Below, one piece after another: positions 18,484 to 28,688 of a DNA stretch of 64,000 bases (positions are counted from its first letter, which is position 1; every line of letters begins with the position of its first letter). Both the position numbers and the translations under genes were made by a program. Origin of the DNA: Streptomyces spiroverticillatus (lineage in GTDB: Bacteria; Actinomycetota; Actinomycetes; Streptomycetales; Streptomycetaceae); the NCBI GenBank assembly GCA_014650415.1, contig BMUX01000024.1, positions 27,720 to 91,719 of the forward strand. Direction: 5' to 3'. Under the pieces are notes generated by a model. The model searched no databases. It saw nothing but the letters and a program-made list of their open reading frames with translations, and was not told where the DNA came from.

Positions 18484-19678
18484 TGCATCTCACCTTCCCG
18501 GTCTGACGGGTCCTGCCCATGCGGACATCAACTGCACCGAAAGTACGGCAGTTTCACATCTGATCAAGGTGGCGGAGAGTCCGGCTCCGCTTGCGTGGCT
18601 GAAACTCTGCACAGCAGCCGTCGTGGGCCCGACCGGTATCGGCGGTCTGCTTCCCGAGTCGAGCGCACCGGCTCCTCGCGGACAGAAGATGATCTCCGCG
18701 GAGGGGCAACGACGGGCGTGATCGGCTTTGGCCGGGCAGTCATCGGCAACCCTGCCGGACCGTGCGGGGGCGTCGGGGACGGAGGGTTCGCCGGTCTCAC
18801 CGGGCAAGAGATCCAGGCACAGATGCGCCGAGTTCCTCGTGCTCGCGTACGACGTGTTCGCGTACGACTCGACGGCCACTGCTCTGCTCCCCGGGCCCCC
18901 ACCCCGGGAGCTGGACTGGTTTATGACATCTCGACGCCTGGCCGGCCGCACCATCGTCTGGGGGCATGTGACCAGGGGCATGCGAACCGTCTGGAGGTTC
19001 CTCTCCATCGAGCCGCGAGCCGGGGCGGGGCGGGAACCACGGATACCCGGACGCCTCGGCACTGTGCCGATGTCACGCGGTCCTGCCCGCTCGCGAAATC
19101 GACGGTCTCCCGTGGAGAAAGCACCAGACGGCGACCGGTGCCCTCAGTGAGGCGCTCCGCATGCCTGTACGGATCTCGTTGCAGCGCATGGACACGGCTG
19201 CACTGGCACATGCGGTCGTCCAACTGACCCGTCGTCACACAGGCGTTGCAGCGCGACTGGTGGAGTGTTCCGATGGTCTCTGCGGAGCCTGTGTGCGTGC
19301 GAACGGAGTTCCTCGTACCGGAAGCCGGCCGCGGATGAAACAGACGTGGAGACGCGTTGACCGCGGCACCGACGGACGGGTGCGGGGGGGCCGGGTAGGG
19401 CACCGGAGAGTGAGAGAAGCCGTCTCGTGGGGCAGCTGCCGGACACGTTGCAGCTCGCGGCAGCAGTTCCCTCGGCCCCCGGCACGGCTCGTGCCCGGTT
19501 TCTCAGGTCCTCGCCGCCCGCGCCCGCGCCCGTGCCCGGTCGCACGGGGGATACGGGGGATCTCGTACCGAGGAGCCCTCGGCTCAGCCGCAGCATCTGG
19601 CTCGGGCTGGTGTGGGGCATGTACGCCTCCCCGATGGCGTTTCCGATCGCGGGCAGTTGCACCGGGTCCGGATAGCAC
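18484..19678. other. No supported gene
   Basis: About 1.2 kb upstream of the whiB-like gene. Both strands are open over long stretches, but nothing resembles a protein family. It must contain the whiB promoter near 18490-18600. Confidence 0.4.
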
Positions 19679-19924
19679 ATGTACAGCGGCCGGTGGGACG
19701 TCTGGAACTTGGCCTTGAACGCCAGCAGCGATGGGCTCACCGAGTACCGCATGGACGAGGCCCGGACCCTGCTGGCCGACACCGACCTCAGCATCGCCCA
19801 GATCAGCAGGTCAGCCGGCTGTGCGGAAGCCTTCGGCTTCAGCGCAGCGTTCAAACGCCACAAGGGCATGAGCCCCAGCTCGTACCGTGCCAAAGCGGCC
19901 CGAGCAGCAGCCCCGGGATCGTAG
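19679..19924 (+). pseudogene. AraC-family regulator remnant (C-terminal HTH only)
   Basis: About 60 codons match the second HTH of AraC/XylS regulators: YRMDEARTLLADTDLSIAQI, then AEAFGFSAAFKRHKGMSPSSYR. The N-terminal ligand domain and first helices are missing, and the upstream sequence is unrelated. Confidence 0.75.
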
Positions 19925-20003
19925 TCCGGTCGTCCCGACGCCCCCGGTGAGGGGGTCGTCGGACGGATGGGCGGTCGTCGTTCGACAGCCTTCCGTTTCT
20001 CCG

Positions 20004-21677
20004 TCAGTCGCGGCGCTCGCGTTCCTGCTCCAGCAGCGCGTCGAGGTCGCTCAGCCGGTCCAGGCCCCGCACCGCCTGCGCCATCCGGGCGTTGCGCTCG
20101 AACCGCTCACGATGGCGGTGCAAAAGGTTCCAGTACCCGGCGGTGAACGGACAGGCCTCCTCGCCCACCCGCACGGTCGGCCTGTACCGACAGGAGCCGC
20201 AGAAATCGCTCATCCGGTCGATGTACGCACCACCCGAGGTGTACGGCTTGGTGGTCATGCGGCCGCCGTCGGCGTACTGCGACATGCCCACCACATTCGG
20301 GACCATGACCCAGTCGTAGCCGTCGACGAAGCTCCGGTGGAACCAGTCGGTGACCGCCCCCGGTTCCCATCCGCGCTGCAGCGCGAAGCTCCCCAGAATC
20401 ATCAGACGCGGGATGTGGTGGGTCCAGCCCGTCGAGCGGACCTGATCCAGGGTGCTGGAGAGGCAGTGGGCACCGTCCGCTCCGGGAGACAGGTCGCTGA
20501 ACCATCCGGGAAGGGCTCCGTGGTGGCGCAGAACGTTGCTCGCGCGGTACTGCTCCTCGAAGTACCAGTAGACGTGCCAGACGTACTCGCGCCACCCTGC
20601 GATCTGCCGGACGAAACCCTCGACGCTGTTGAGCGGCGCCTCTCCCGACCGCCAGCGCGCCTCGGCCCGTTCGACACACTCTCCGGGATCGAGGAGGCCC
20701 AGGTTGAGGGGGGCGGAGAGCAGACTGTGGCTCATCGTCGAGTCCTGGGAGAGCACGGCGTCCTCATGTGCGCCGAAGGTGGCGAGCCGGTGTTCCAGGA
20801 AGCGGGTCAGGGCGGCGAGTGCCTCACGGCGGGTGGCCGGGAAGGCGCGAGGTGCGTCCTCGCCGACGAACGCGACGTCGCCGTCGCGCTCCCACCGGTC
20901 GAGGTCGGCACGGACCTCGGCGTCGATGTCGCTCTCGCGGGGCCGGTAGGGGGCGGGGACCCCGAGGGAGGTGGCACCGCGCGGCGGTGGCTGCCGGTTG
21001 TCGTGGTCCAGGTTCCACCGCCCGCCGGCCGGGCGGTCGCCCTCCATGAGGACATCGTGCGTCTGCCGGACCCACCGGTAGAAGTCCTCCTGGCGAAGGC
21101 TCTTCGTGCCGCGGCCGTCCGCCCAGGAGCGGAACTCGTCGTGCGTCACGAGGAACCCGCGTGCGGGCAGCACCTGCACGGAGGGCAGGTCGCGTACGAG
21201 AGCGAGGGCCGCGTGGGAGGTGGGGTGGCGCACGGTCACCCGGGCGTCCCCCACCGCTTCCCGCAGGCCCTCACGGTACGTGTCCGCCTTGACGTACCGC
21301 ACCCGGCTGCCCAGTTCGGCGGCCCGGTGCCGCATCGCCGAGAGCACCAGATGCGCCTTGGCCCGGTGAAATCGCCGCCGCCGGAAGACGCTCCTGGACT
21401 CGATCATCAGCAGGGGCGCGTCCCGGTGCGGGCCGCCCCGCGCCGGATCGAGGAAGTGCGGGCCCAATTGGTCGCCGAACAGCCAGTGGGGTACGGGGGA
21501 CTCTTCGCCGGTGATCTCGCACGCTCCCTGGACTGCCTGTTGCCCGGTCGTCCCGCGCCCCGGCCCGGCGGGCGGCTCTTCGGCCGGGCCCGCCGCCCGG
21601 TGGGCGCGTTCGCACCGATCAAAGCGCACCGGCGTCACGGCCGTGCGCGGCACACGCCGGGCCCAGCGAACCCGCAT
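20004..21677 (-). CDS. FeS-type bacterial cryptochrome/photolyase (PhrB-like)
   Basis: About 557 residues from ATG 21677. The family domain begins near HWLFGDQLGPHFL, so the real start is probably further downstream; no good ATG/GTG stands right before it. Recognisable segments are AMRHRAAELGSRVRYVKADT, WREYVWHVYW, WTHHIPRLMILGSF, DWFHRSFVDGYDWVM, PNVVGMSQYADGG, and Cys in AHCLSS, FCGSCRY and EACPF that would ligate a 4Fe-4S cluster. The family repairs (6-4) photoproducts using FAD. Divergent from the secreted-protein gene at 21801. Confidence 0.85.
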   Translation of the reverse strand: MRVRWARRVPRTAVTPVRFDRCERAHRAAGPAEEPPAGPGRGTTGQQAVQGACEITGEESPVPHWLFGDQLGPHFLDPARGGPHRDAPLLMIESRSVFRRRRFHRAKAHLVLSAMRHRAAELGSRVRYVKADTYREGLREAVGDARVTVRHPTSHAALALVRDLPSVQVLPARGFLVTHDEFRSWADGRGTKSLRQEDFYRWVRQTHDVLMEGDRPAGGRWNLDHDNRQPPPRGATSLGVPAPYRPRESDIDAEVRADLDRWERDGDVAFVGEDAPRAFPATRREALAALTRFLEHRLATFGAHEDAVLSQDSTMSHSLLSAPLNLGLLDPGECVERAEARWRSGEAPLNSVEGFVRQIAGWREYVWHVYWYFEEQYRASNVLRHHGALPGWFSDLSPGADGAHCLSSTLDQVRSTGWTHHIPRLMILGSFALQRGWEPGAVTDWFHRSFVDGYDWVMVPNVVGMSQYADGGRMTTKPYTSGGAYIDRMSDFCGSCRYRPTVRVGEEACPFTAGYWNLLHRHRERFERNARMAQAVRGLDRLSDLDALLEQERERRD

Positions 21678-21800
21678 GAATGTCCACGGGCCCTGGATGC
21701 GGCCACCGGGAAGTACCGGCCACCGGCGCGGGCAGAGCCTCCCCGTAGGGTCCGTGGGGCACCCGGTGTCGACCACGGACCACACCCAGGGAGGAGTTCC

Positions 21801-22469
21801 ATGCCCACTCGGCACCTGAAGACGCACAGCGGAGAGCCCCGTTGCCCGGCACACCGCTCCACAGCCTCCCTCACCGTGCTCACTGCGGTACTGCTGTGTC
21901 TCGCTCCCGGTCTGACCAGGTCAGCGGCACCAGCCACAGCTCTGCCTGCCGACTCCGGAGAAGGCAGCATCGCGGTGGCTCCGCTCACCCTGAGAGGCGA
22001 GGTCGGCCAGGTCATCGAGGTCGAGATTCCCGACCCCGTCGTTCCCGGCGGCCCTCCCGCTCCCACGGCCTATCCGCCGGGGGCGGAAGGAGGCGGGGTC
22101 CGGGAACAGATCCTCACCATCCCCGACGGATTCAGCTACGTGCCCTACCGGCCCGAGGACGGCCAGACCGACTCCGGTTACTGTTCGCCGCCCGTGCTGC
22201 CGAGGGAAGACATCAGCAGATGCCCTGCCTTCGTCGAGGTCTACGGAACCGTCGTCCGGCTCCGCATCGAGAAGAAGATCGCGGGCGCCACCGGCTGGCT
22301 GGCGCTCGCCGACGTGCCCACCGAGGCCAGTCACGCAACGCCCGTCGACATCCGGATACCGGGCCCGTACGTCCCCTCCCTCGGCGACTCTCTCCGCCTG
22401 GCCGCGGGAGGATCACTGCTCGCAGTCGGCCTGCTGCGCCGACAGCACCGCAGACGACAGATCCCCTGA
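21801..22469 (+). CDS. Secreted, C-terminally membrane-anchored hypothetical protein
   Basis: 222 residues. The signal peptide has its hydrophobic core at about 22-40. A Pro-rich mature domain (PDPVVPGGPPAPTAYPPG, then ILTIPDGFSYVPYRP) carries two Cys (GYCSPP, SRCPAF). The end is DSLRLAAGGSLLAVGLLRRQ plus basic residues, a short membrane anchor with a positive tail. GGAGG lies before ATG 21801. No family recognised; likely a surface protein. Confidence 0.7.
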   Translation: MPTRHLKTHSGEPRCPAHRSTASLTVLTAVLLCLAPGLTRSAAPATALPADSGEGSIAVAPLTLRGEVGQVIEVEIPDPVVPGGPPAPTAYPPGAEGGGVREQILTIPDGFSYVPYRPEDGQTDSGYCSPPVLPREDISRCPAFVEVYGTVVRLRIEKKIAGATGWLALADVPTEASHATPVDIRIPGPYVPSLGDSLRLAAGGSLLAVGLLRRQHRRRQIP

Positions 22470-22720
22470 GAGCACACGGGCCGGACCTCCGTCGGCGGGA
22501 CACGGCACCCCGGCCCCCGACATCGTCGCCGAGCGCGCGAACCTGCCCGGGCGGGCATCACCCACCACAAGGACGAACTGCCCACCAACGTCCCCCGGAC
22601 CGGTGGCGCCGCCCGGACCCGGGGTGCCCCGCAGTACACGCTGAGCCGAACGGCGTCTGCCGCGCACGGCACATCGTGTCCAAGACTCCGTGATGATCAT
22701 CTTGCCTTTACGTTGCGCTG

Positions 22721-23404
22721 GTGAAGATCAGACTGCGCCTCGTCGCCCTGGCACTGCCGCTCGCGCTCATGGCCACCGTGCCCGCGGCGGGAACCTCCTC
22801 GGCGGCCCGGCCGCATGACGCCCGATCCGCCGCGGCCCCCTCGCTCAACCTGGTGGTCTCCGCCGTGCCGTCGGCCAAGCTGCGATTCACCCACCGCCCC
22901 GGATGCCCGGTACCCGCACGGGACCTGCGACTGCTGAGCATGAACCACTGGGGCTTCGACGGGCGCCTGCACCGCGGGGAACTCATCGTCCACCGACGCG
23001 TCGTCAAGGACGTCACCCACGTGTTCGGCGCGATGTTCCACGCCCGCTTCCCCATCCGCAAGATGCGGGTCATGGCCGCATACCGCGGCAACGACGAAGC
23101 CGCCATGGCCGACGACAACACGTCCGCCTTCAACTGCCGCCGCGTCACCGGCAATCCCGCCAAGCTCTCCCGCCACTCCTACGGCGACGCCCTCGACATC
23201 AACACCGTCGAAAACCCCTACGTCGACGCCTACGGTACGGTCCACCCCGCCGCCGGACGCCGCCACCTGCGCCGCGACCGTCCCGTGAAGGGAATGATCC
23301 GGCGCGGCGACGCGGTCACCACCGCGATGGCACGCGTCGGCTGGTACTGGGGCGGCCGCTGGAACCACCCCGACTACCAGCACTTCTCCGCCAACGGCCA
23401 GTAG
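22721..23404 (+). CDS. Secreted M15-family D-Ala-D-Ala carboxypeptidase-like protein
   Basis: 227 residues with a GTG start and a signal peptide (KIRLRLVALALPLALMATVP). The catalytic domain shows SRHSYGDALDIN (zinc His and Asp) and HPDYQHF (third zinc His), with WYWGGRWNHPD typical of VanY/M15C enzymes. It cleaves peptidoglycan cross-bridge peptides outside the cell. About 30 bp of A+T-richer sequence (TGATGATCAT...) before the start is a probable promoter. Confidence 0.88.
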   Translation: MKIRLRLVALALPLALMATVPAAGTSSAARPHDARSAAAPSLNLVVSAVPSAKLRFTHRPGCPVPARDLRLLSMNHWGFDGRLHRGELIVHRRVVKDVTHVFGAMFHARFPIRKMRVMAAYRGNDEAAMADDNTSAFNCRRVTGNPAKLSRHSYGDALDINTVENPYVDAYGTVHPAAGRRHLRRDRPVKGMIRRGDAVTTAMARVGWYWGGRWNHPDYQHFSANGQ

Positions 23405-23458
23405 GTGAAAGGTCCTTTCCCCGGAGGCTGTCGCCCCTCTCCCTGTCAGGAGTCCCTC

Positions 23459-23839
23459 GTGTCGAACCCTGTGGCGCTGCCCTCCCCTCAGAAGCTGTAC
23501 GACCTGTTCGCTCCCCTCTACCCGCTGGTCGACGAACGAGAGGCCATGGCGGAAATCGCCAGTCGGCTGCGCACCGCCACCGACCCCGATCAGCTCGCCG
23601 AACGCGACCGGGCGGGCAATCGTATGGCCGACCTCGACTACGAAATCCACGACCGCACCGCCCGGGCACTGGACCGGATCGGCCTGGAGGGCCCGGCCGC
23701 CGCGCTCGGCGCACTCCTTGAGGAGTTCCACGACGACGTGGCCGCCGCCTACAAGGCCCAACAACTCCGCGAGCACATCACGGAAGGCTTCACCACTCAC
23801 GCTCCCTTCGACGTCCGCACCGTTCGCAGTACGGAATGA
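23459..23839 (+). CDS. Small helical hypothetical protein
   Basis: 126 residues from GTG 23459, with CAGGAG about 8 nt upstream. Predominantly helical (KLYDLFAPLYPLVDEREAMA, later LGALLEEFHDDVAAAYKAQQ), no Cys, no signal peptide, no membrane segment. No family recognised. It follows the M15 gene by 54 bp and may share its transcript. Confidence 0.6.
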   Translation: MSNPVALPSPQKLYDLFAPLYPLVDEREAMAEIASRLRTATDPDQLAERDRAGNRMADLDYEIHDRTARALDRIGLEGPAAALGALLEEFHDDVAAAYKAQQLREHITEGFTTHAPFDVRTVRSTE

Positions 23840-23927
23840 CGTGCCGGGAAGCCGCCCCGTCCCGCTGTTGAGCAGCGCCACAGCGGCAGCGGCCGGGACG
23901 GTGACGGGCGGGGTGAGGGCACCGTGC

Positions 23928-24473
23928 TCAGAAGAGGCGTGCGCCGAAGTGCGTGAGGATCAGGATCACCACGACCCCGTACAGCACGAGCGGCACCAGC
24001 CAGTGCGGAAGCGACCGCAGCGCACGTGGCAGTGGCAGGACGTGTCGGCTCACGTATCAGAAGAGGGGGATGACGACCGCCCAGATCAGCATGCACCAGG
24101 GGCAGAGGGCACCGAGGACGTACAGGCACTGCGTGATGAGCCAGAGGACGAAACCGAAGGCCGCCGTGACCCCTGCCTGGAGGAGCAGCCACACGGAGCG
24201 GGGGAGCACGCCGCCCGCGCCGAGGACCAGTCCCAACGCGGCGAGGGCCGCGAATCCGGCGACGCCCAGAAGCATGTTGGGGAACCCGAGGAGGTTTCCC
24301 TGCCAGCTGTCCATCACGTCGCCGCAGCTCAGTACGGAGTTGATGTCGCAGCCCGGGGCGAAGGCGGGATCGGCGAGGGTCCTCACCCGGTCGTACATGA
24401 GGACCGCGGAGGCCAGCGTGCCGAGAAACCCGCAGATGAGAAGAAGGAGACCCAGACGGCGCGAGTTCGGCAT
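23928..24473 (-). pseudogene. Vitamin K epoxide reductase (VKOR) family gene with an in-frame TGA
   Basis: The N-terminal part has the expected four-helix membrane layout, the loop Cys pair (GCDINSVLSCGDVMDSWQG) and the active-site CPWC. It ends at TGA 24059-24057 right after VIPLF. The same frame continues for another ~42 codons with family-like sequence (YVSRHVLPLPRALRSLPHWL, then a helix VLYGVVVILILTHFG) to TGA 23930-23928. The family normally has Trp at the stop position (IPLFWY), so a TGG-to-TGA change is the simplest reading. The shortened protein keeps both Cys pairs but loses the last helix, so it may be non-functional. VKORs re-oxidise Dsb-like partners; none lies nearby. Confidence 0.8.
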
Positions 24474-24597
24474 TCCGCCGACGTCGGTTGCCCCGCGTCG
24501 CGTGCGCACGGGCCGGTGGACCCGTGTGCAGGGGGCACAGCGACCGAGTCGCTCGTCACCGGCTGCCGGGGCGGAAGCGCAGGAGTGCCGCATCCGC

Positions 24598-25515
24598 TCA
24601 CGCCCCGATCAGCGCGCGCACCCGGGGGGTCGCCACGGCCATGGCGAGTCCGGCCAGGACCGCTGCGGCTCCGAGGCCCAGGTAGAGCGGCGCGCCGCTG
24701 AGGTGCGAGGCGATCTGGCCGCCGATGACGTCTCCGGTGGAGACGGTGAGGAAGAAAAGCCCGGCGAGCTGGGCGCCCATTCCCGGCGGTGCCAGTTTGT
24801 GACTGAGCGACAGGCCGGTGGGGCTCAGGAAGAGCTCGCCCAGGGTCTGCAACAGGTAGAGGCCCACGATCCACAGCAGCGACACCCGCGTGTCGCCGTC
24901 CGCCCTGGCGGCCGCCAGGGACAGCAGCAGGAAGGAGGCTCCGCACAGGACGAGTCCGGCGGCGAACTTCGCCGGGGCCGAGACCTCCACGCGCCGCCAC
25001 ACCGCCGCCATCACCCCGGCGAAGAGCACGATCATGATCGGGTTGAGCACTGCCTGCCAGGTCGAGGGCATGCCGAGCATGTCGACGTGGGCGTCGGCGA
25101 AGAGCTGCACGCTGGACGCGGCCTGGTCGAAGATGCACCAGAAGAAGACGGCGGCGACGAACAGCCACGCATAGGCGCGGATCCCCCGCGCGGGCCCGCG
25201 TGTCCAGGTCGCGCAGGCGGAACAGCTTGACGAAGTAGGCGACCGGAACCGCCAGCGCGAGGACGGCGAAGGCGCCGAGCACGCGAGGGAGGGTGAGAAC
25301 GCCGGCAGCTCCGGCCAGCCCCGCCGCGAGGACGGCCGGGCCCACGGTCAGCGCCGTCAGTCGCAGGACCCTGTTCCGCTCGTCGGCGGTCAGGGGGTGG
25401 CCCGGCCGGTCGTCGACGCCGCGCAGCGAGCCGCTGGAGGCGAAGACCACCAGACTGACGGCCATCGCCACGGCCGCCGCTCCGAAGGCGAGGCCCCAGC
25501 TCACCGGCGACGCTT
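24598..25515 (-). pseudogene. POT/PTR-family peptide transporter remnant
   Basis: Two minus-strand frames together encode the C-terminal two-thirds of a proton-dependent oligopeptide transporter: WGLAFGAAAVAMAVSLVVF, then VPVAYFVKLFRLRDLDTR in one frame, and FVAAVFFWCIFDQAASSVQL to TPRVRALIGA in the other, including FLSPTGLSLSHKLAP. The switch lies near 25175-25195. The N-terminal ~200 residues, with the ExxER motif, are missing. Two independent lesions make it a clear pseudogene. Confidence 0.82.
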
Positions 25516-26011
25516 CCCGGCTCCCGCCTACGATCCGGCCACCCACCGCTTCCGCCAGGACCGCTGACCGCACCGCACCTGACGACCGGTCAAGGCGTTC
25601 GCCACCGTCTTCCCCGCCCCCCCCCTGCGGACTGTTCCGGGAACACGCCGCCTGACGGCTGCGTCCTCGTGCCCGCCCCCTTCTGCTCTCTCCCTCGCGC
25701 TGCTTGCCCGTGGTGGCGGCGCCTTCACGTGGTTGCCGCTGCGGCCAAGCCGCTCCCGGGCGGGCCGGGCCCGTACGTCCCGGGCTCCTGTCCGCCCGAC
25801 GGGAACCGCCCACGGCGCCACCGTCTTCACCGGGGACGGCGCCACCGTAGCCCCGACGACTGGTGTTTCTTGGAACGTTTCGATCAATCGATCAAATAAG
25901 AGAGAACAGAACAACACATTGACGCGTCCGGCAATTGCATGAAAGAAATCGCACAACCACGCGCGGTTCCAGGTTTCACGACAGCCCCTTTCCCCCGAGG
26001 TGCCTTCGCTC
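25516..26011. other. Intergenic region before the polysaccharide lyase
   Basis: About 500 bp without a gene. The part nearest the lyase (25865-25950) is A+T-rich for this genome and holds the candidate operator and promoter. Confidence 0.5.
25871..25896 (+). promoter_or_regulatory. Candidate LacI-type operator plus direct repeats
   Basis: TGGAACGTTTCGA is close to the LacI-family palindrome TGAAACGTTTCA. It is followed at once by the direct repeat CGATCAA-T-CGATCAA (25881-25895). It sits about 120-140 bp before the lyase start in the only A+T-rich patch. Sugar-responsive repression is inferred. Confidence 0.4.
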
Positions 26012-28450
26012 ATGCTTCCTGCCGTCTCCGCTTCCCCGATGTCCCGCCGCGGTCTGCTGCGCGCCGCCGCTGTCGGCGCCGCCCTTGCCGTCGGCCCCCT
26101 GGGCACCCCGCCCGCCGCATCGGCAGCAGCCGCCGACGTACCGGGCGCACTCGTCCCCAAGTGGCGTGCCCTGATTCTCGGTTCGGGCTTCACTCCGACC
26201 GCCGAACCTTTCGCCTCCCGGCTTGCCGCACTCGGCGCCACCGCGCGCGACCTGCGTTCCGCCATGGCCCGCGCGACCGGTTCGCTCTGGCCCGATCTGC
26301 CCTTCGCCGACCCGGACCCGGACACGGATCCGGAGTCGTACACGTACTCGGGCAATCTCCAGACCAGCTACTCCAGGCTGCGCACCCTCGCCGAGGCCCA
26401 TGCCCAGCCCGGCACCGGTCTCACCGGCGACACCGGCCTGCGCGACGACATCCTGGCAGGCCTCGACCACCTCCACGACGAGGTCTACCACGCGGGGCAG
26501 ACCCGGTACGGCAACTGGTACAGCTGGCAGATCGGCGCCCCGCAGGCACTGCTCGACATCGACGTCCTGCTCCACGAGCACCTCGGTGCCGACCGCATCG
26601 CACAACACTGTGCCGCCGTCGACCACTTCGTACCCGACAGCGCTGTCGCGCAGTACACCGGCACGTCCACCGGCGCCAACCGCGTCGATCTGTGTCGCGT
26701 GCTGGCCCTGCGCGGAGTCGTCGGCTCCTCGGCCGCCAAGCTCGCGCTCGCACGTGACGCGCTCTCTCCGGTCTTTCCGTACGTCACGAACGGGGACGGG
26801 CTGTACGCCGACGGCAGCTTCGTCCAGCACACCTGGGTCCCGTACGCGGGATCGTACGGATCGGTGATGCTCGGCGGACTGTCACTGCTGTTCGCGCTTC
26901 TCGAAGGGTCGGCGTGGGAGGTGAAGGACGGCAACCGGCAGATCGTCTTCGACTCGGTGGACAAGGCGTACGCACCGTTCCTCTTCAACGGGCTGGCCAT
27001 GGACGCCGTCTCCGGAAGGGCCGTGAGCCGTGGTGCGAAGGCGGCCGTCGGCGGTGTCCGCCAGGACGACCAGCTCCGCGGCCAGTCGATCCTCGCGTGC
27101 ATCGCGCTGCTGGCCCGCAGCGCTTCCGCCGCGGAGCAGAGCCGCTGGCGCGGCATGGTCAAGGGCTGGATCTCCCGTCAGTACTACACCCCGGCCCTCA
27201 CCGCGCCCGGGCTGGGCATAGCCGCCCTCGCCCGCCTGGCCGAGGTGGCCGCCGGCGATGCCACGGCGATCCCGGAACCGGTCGGCCACCGGCTCTTCCC
27301 GGGCATGGACCGGGCCGTGCACCGGAGCGCGGGCTGGGCGGCCTGCCTCTCCATGGCCTCCCGGCGGATCACGTACTACGAGAACGGCAACGGCGAGAAC
27401 CTGCGCGGCTGGCACAGTGGTTCCGGAATGCTCTACTGGTGGGGGGACGACTTCGCCAACGGCCAGTACAGCGACGACTTCTGGGCGACGGTGGACCCCT
27501 ACCGCCTGCCCGGCACCACCGCTTCCCGCAAGCCGCTCGCCGATGCCGAAGGCGGCGCCTGGGGAGCGGCCAGGCCCGACGTCCGCTGGGTCGGCGGAAC
27601 GACCGACGGCACGTACGCCTCCGTCGGCCAGTACCTCAAGGGGCTGTCCTCCACTCTGCTCGCCAAGAAGTCCTGGTTCCTGCTCGACGACACGGTCGTC
27701 TGCCTGGGAGCAGGCATCCACGCGCGTGACGGCGCGACCGTCGAATCGGTGGTGGAGAACCGCAACCTGGGGCTGGCCGGCGTCCATGCCTTCACCGTCG
27801 ACGGCCGGGCCCAGCCCGGCGGGCTCGGTTGGAGCGCCCCTCTCGGCGGGGCGCGGTGGGCCCATCTGGCGGGGCATGCGGGTTACGTCTTCCCCGGCGG
27901 GGCACCTGCCTCGCTCAAGGCTCTGCGCCATGCGCGTACCGGCGCGTGGTCGGACATCAACCAGGGCGCTTCCCCCGACCCCATCACCCGGCGCTACCTC
28001 GCCCTCTGGTTCGACCACGGCACGGCCCCCGCCGGGGACACGTACGCCTACCTGCTGATGCCCGGTGCGAGCCCGGCGCAGACGGCGGCTCGCGCCGCGG
28101 ACAACGGATGGCTGAGCCTCCTCGCCAACACCGACGACCACCAGGGTGTACGCGTGCCGTCGCGCGGATTCACCGGAGTCAACTTCTGGAACCCGGGCAG
28201 CGTGGGCGGCATCACCGTCGGCGCCCCGGCCTCGGTGACGATCCGTGAGGCGGAACGGACGGCCACGGTCTGCGTGTCCGGTCCCCTGCGCGACGGCGCC
28301 ACCATCGACCTCACGTGGGACCGCCCCGTCTCCGCCGTCGTTTCCCTGGACCCGACGGTGCAACTGGTCGCTGCGGGAGCCACCCTGAAACTGCGGATCT
28401 CCCCGGGAAAACTGGGTGCCGTCCACACCGCGGTGGTCAGGCCGGGCTGA
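26012..28450 (+). CDS. Secreted polysaccharide lyase family 8 (hyaluronate/chondroitin/xanthan lyase type)
   Basis: 812 residues from ATG 26012 (in-frame GTG 26000 and ATG 26042 are alternatives). A twin-arginine signal (MSRRGLLRAAAVGAALAVG) is followed by the (alpha/alpha)-toroid domain with the catalytic Asn in GNWYSWQIGAP and His and Tyr in QHTWVPYAGSYG. NGENLRGWHSGSGMLYWWGD and the C-terminal beta-sandwich domains follow. The family beta-eliminates uronate-containing polysaccharides. The length is standard. No transporter or unsaturated-glucuronyl hydrolase lies beside it, so it acts alone in the locus. Which polymer is cut is not evident. Confidence 0.92.
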   Translation: MLPAVSASPMSRRGLLRAAAVGAALAVGPLGTPPAASAAAADVPGALVPKWRALILGSGFTPTAEPFASRLAALGATARDLRSAMARATGSLWPDLPFADPDPDTDPESYTYSGNLQTSYSRLRTLAEAHAQPGTGLTGDTGLRDDILAGLDHLHDEVYHAGQTRYGNWYSWQIGAPQALLDIDVLLHEHLGADRIAQHCAAVDHFVPDSAVAQYTGTSTGANRVDLCRVLALRGVVGSSAAKLALARDALSPVFPYVTNGDGLYADGSFVQHTWVPYAGSYGSVMLGGLSLLFALLEGSAWEVKDGNRQIVFDSVDKAYAPFLFNGLAMDAVSGRAVSRGAKAAVGGVRQDDQLRGQSILACIALLARSASAAEQSRWRGMVKGWISRQYYTPALTAPGLGIAALARLAEVAAGDATAIPEPVGHRLFPGMDRAVHRSAGWAACLSMASRRITYYENGNGENLRGWHSGSGMLYWWGDDFANGQYSDDFWATVDPYRLPGTTASRKPLADAEGGAWGAARPDVRWVGGTTDGTYASVGQYLKGLSSTLLAKKSWFLLDDTVVCLGAGIHARDGATVESVVENRNLGLAGVHAFTVDGRAQPGGLGWSAPLGGARWAHLAGHAGYVFPGGAPASLKALRHARTGAWSDINQGASPDPITRRYLALWFDHGTAPAGDTYAYLLMPGASPAQTAARAADNGWLSLLANTDDHQGVRVPSRGFTGVNFWNPGSVGGITVGAPASVTIREAERTATVCVSGPLRDGATIDLTWDRPVSAVVSLDPTVQLVAAGATLKLRISPGKLGAVHTAVVRPG

Positions 28451-28688
28451 ATCACCGGCAGTCTCCGCCGGCAGGGGTGGCGCACGATCAGAGCAATGGG
28501 GTGCGCCTCACATCGTGGGCGCTCGGGACACCGCTGACCTGTGTTGCTGGCGCCGACGACCTCCCCGATCGGGGCATTTCAACCGGATGCGGGCCTGCGG
28601 GAAGCCCGGAGAGCGGTTTACGTCGTGAGCACAGCGGTTCACCGGTGGCGCATGGTGTGCCGTCGCCGCTGTTTCTGGAGGACTCCTG

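Noticed and set aside
17527..19227. 566-codon plus-strand frame
   Set aside because: No domain, no ribosome site, and it runs opposite the well-supported WhiB gene.
26882..28426. Long minus-strand frame across the polysaccharide lyase
   Set aside because: The lyase on the plus strand has catalytic motifs along its whole length; the antisense frame has none.
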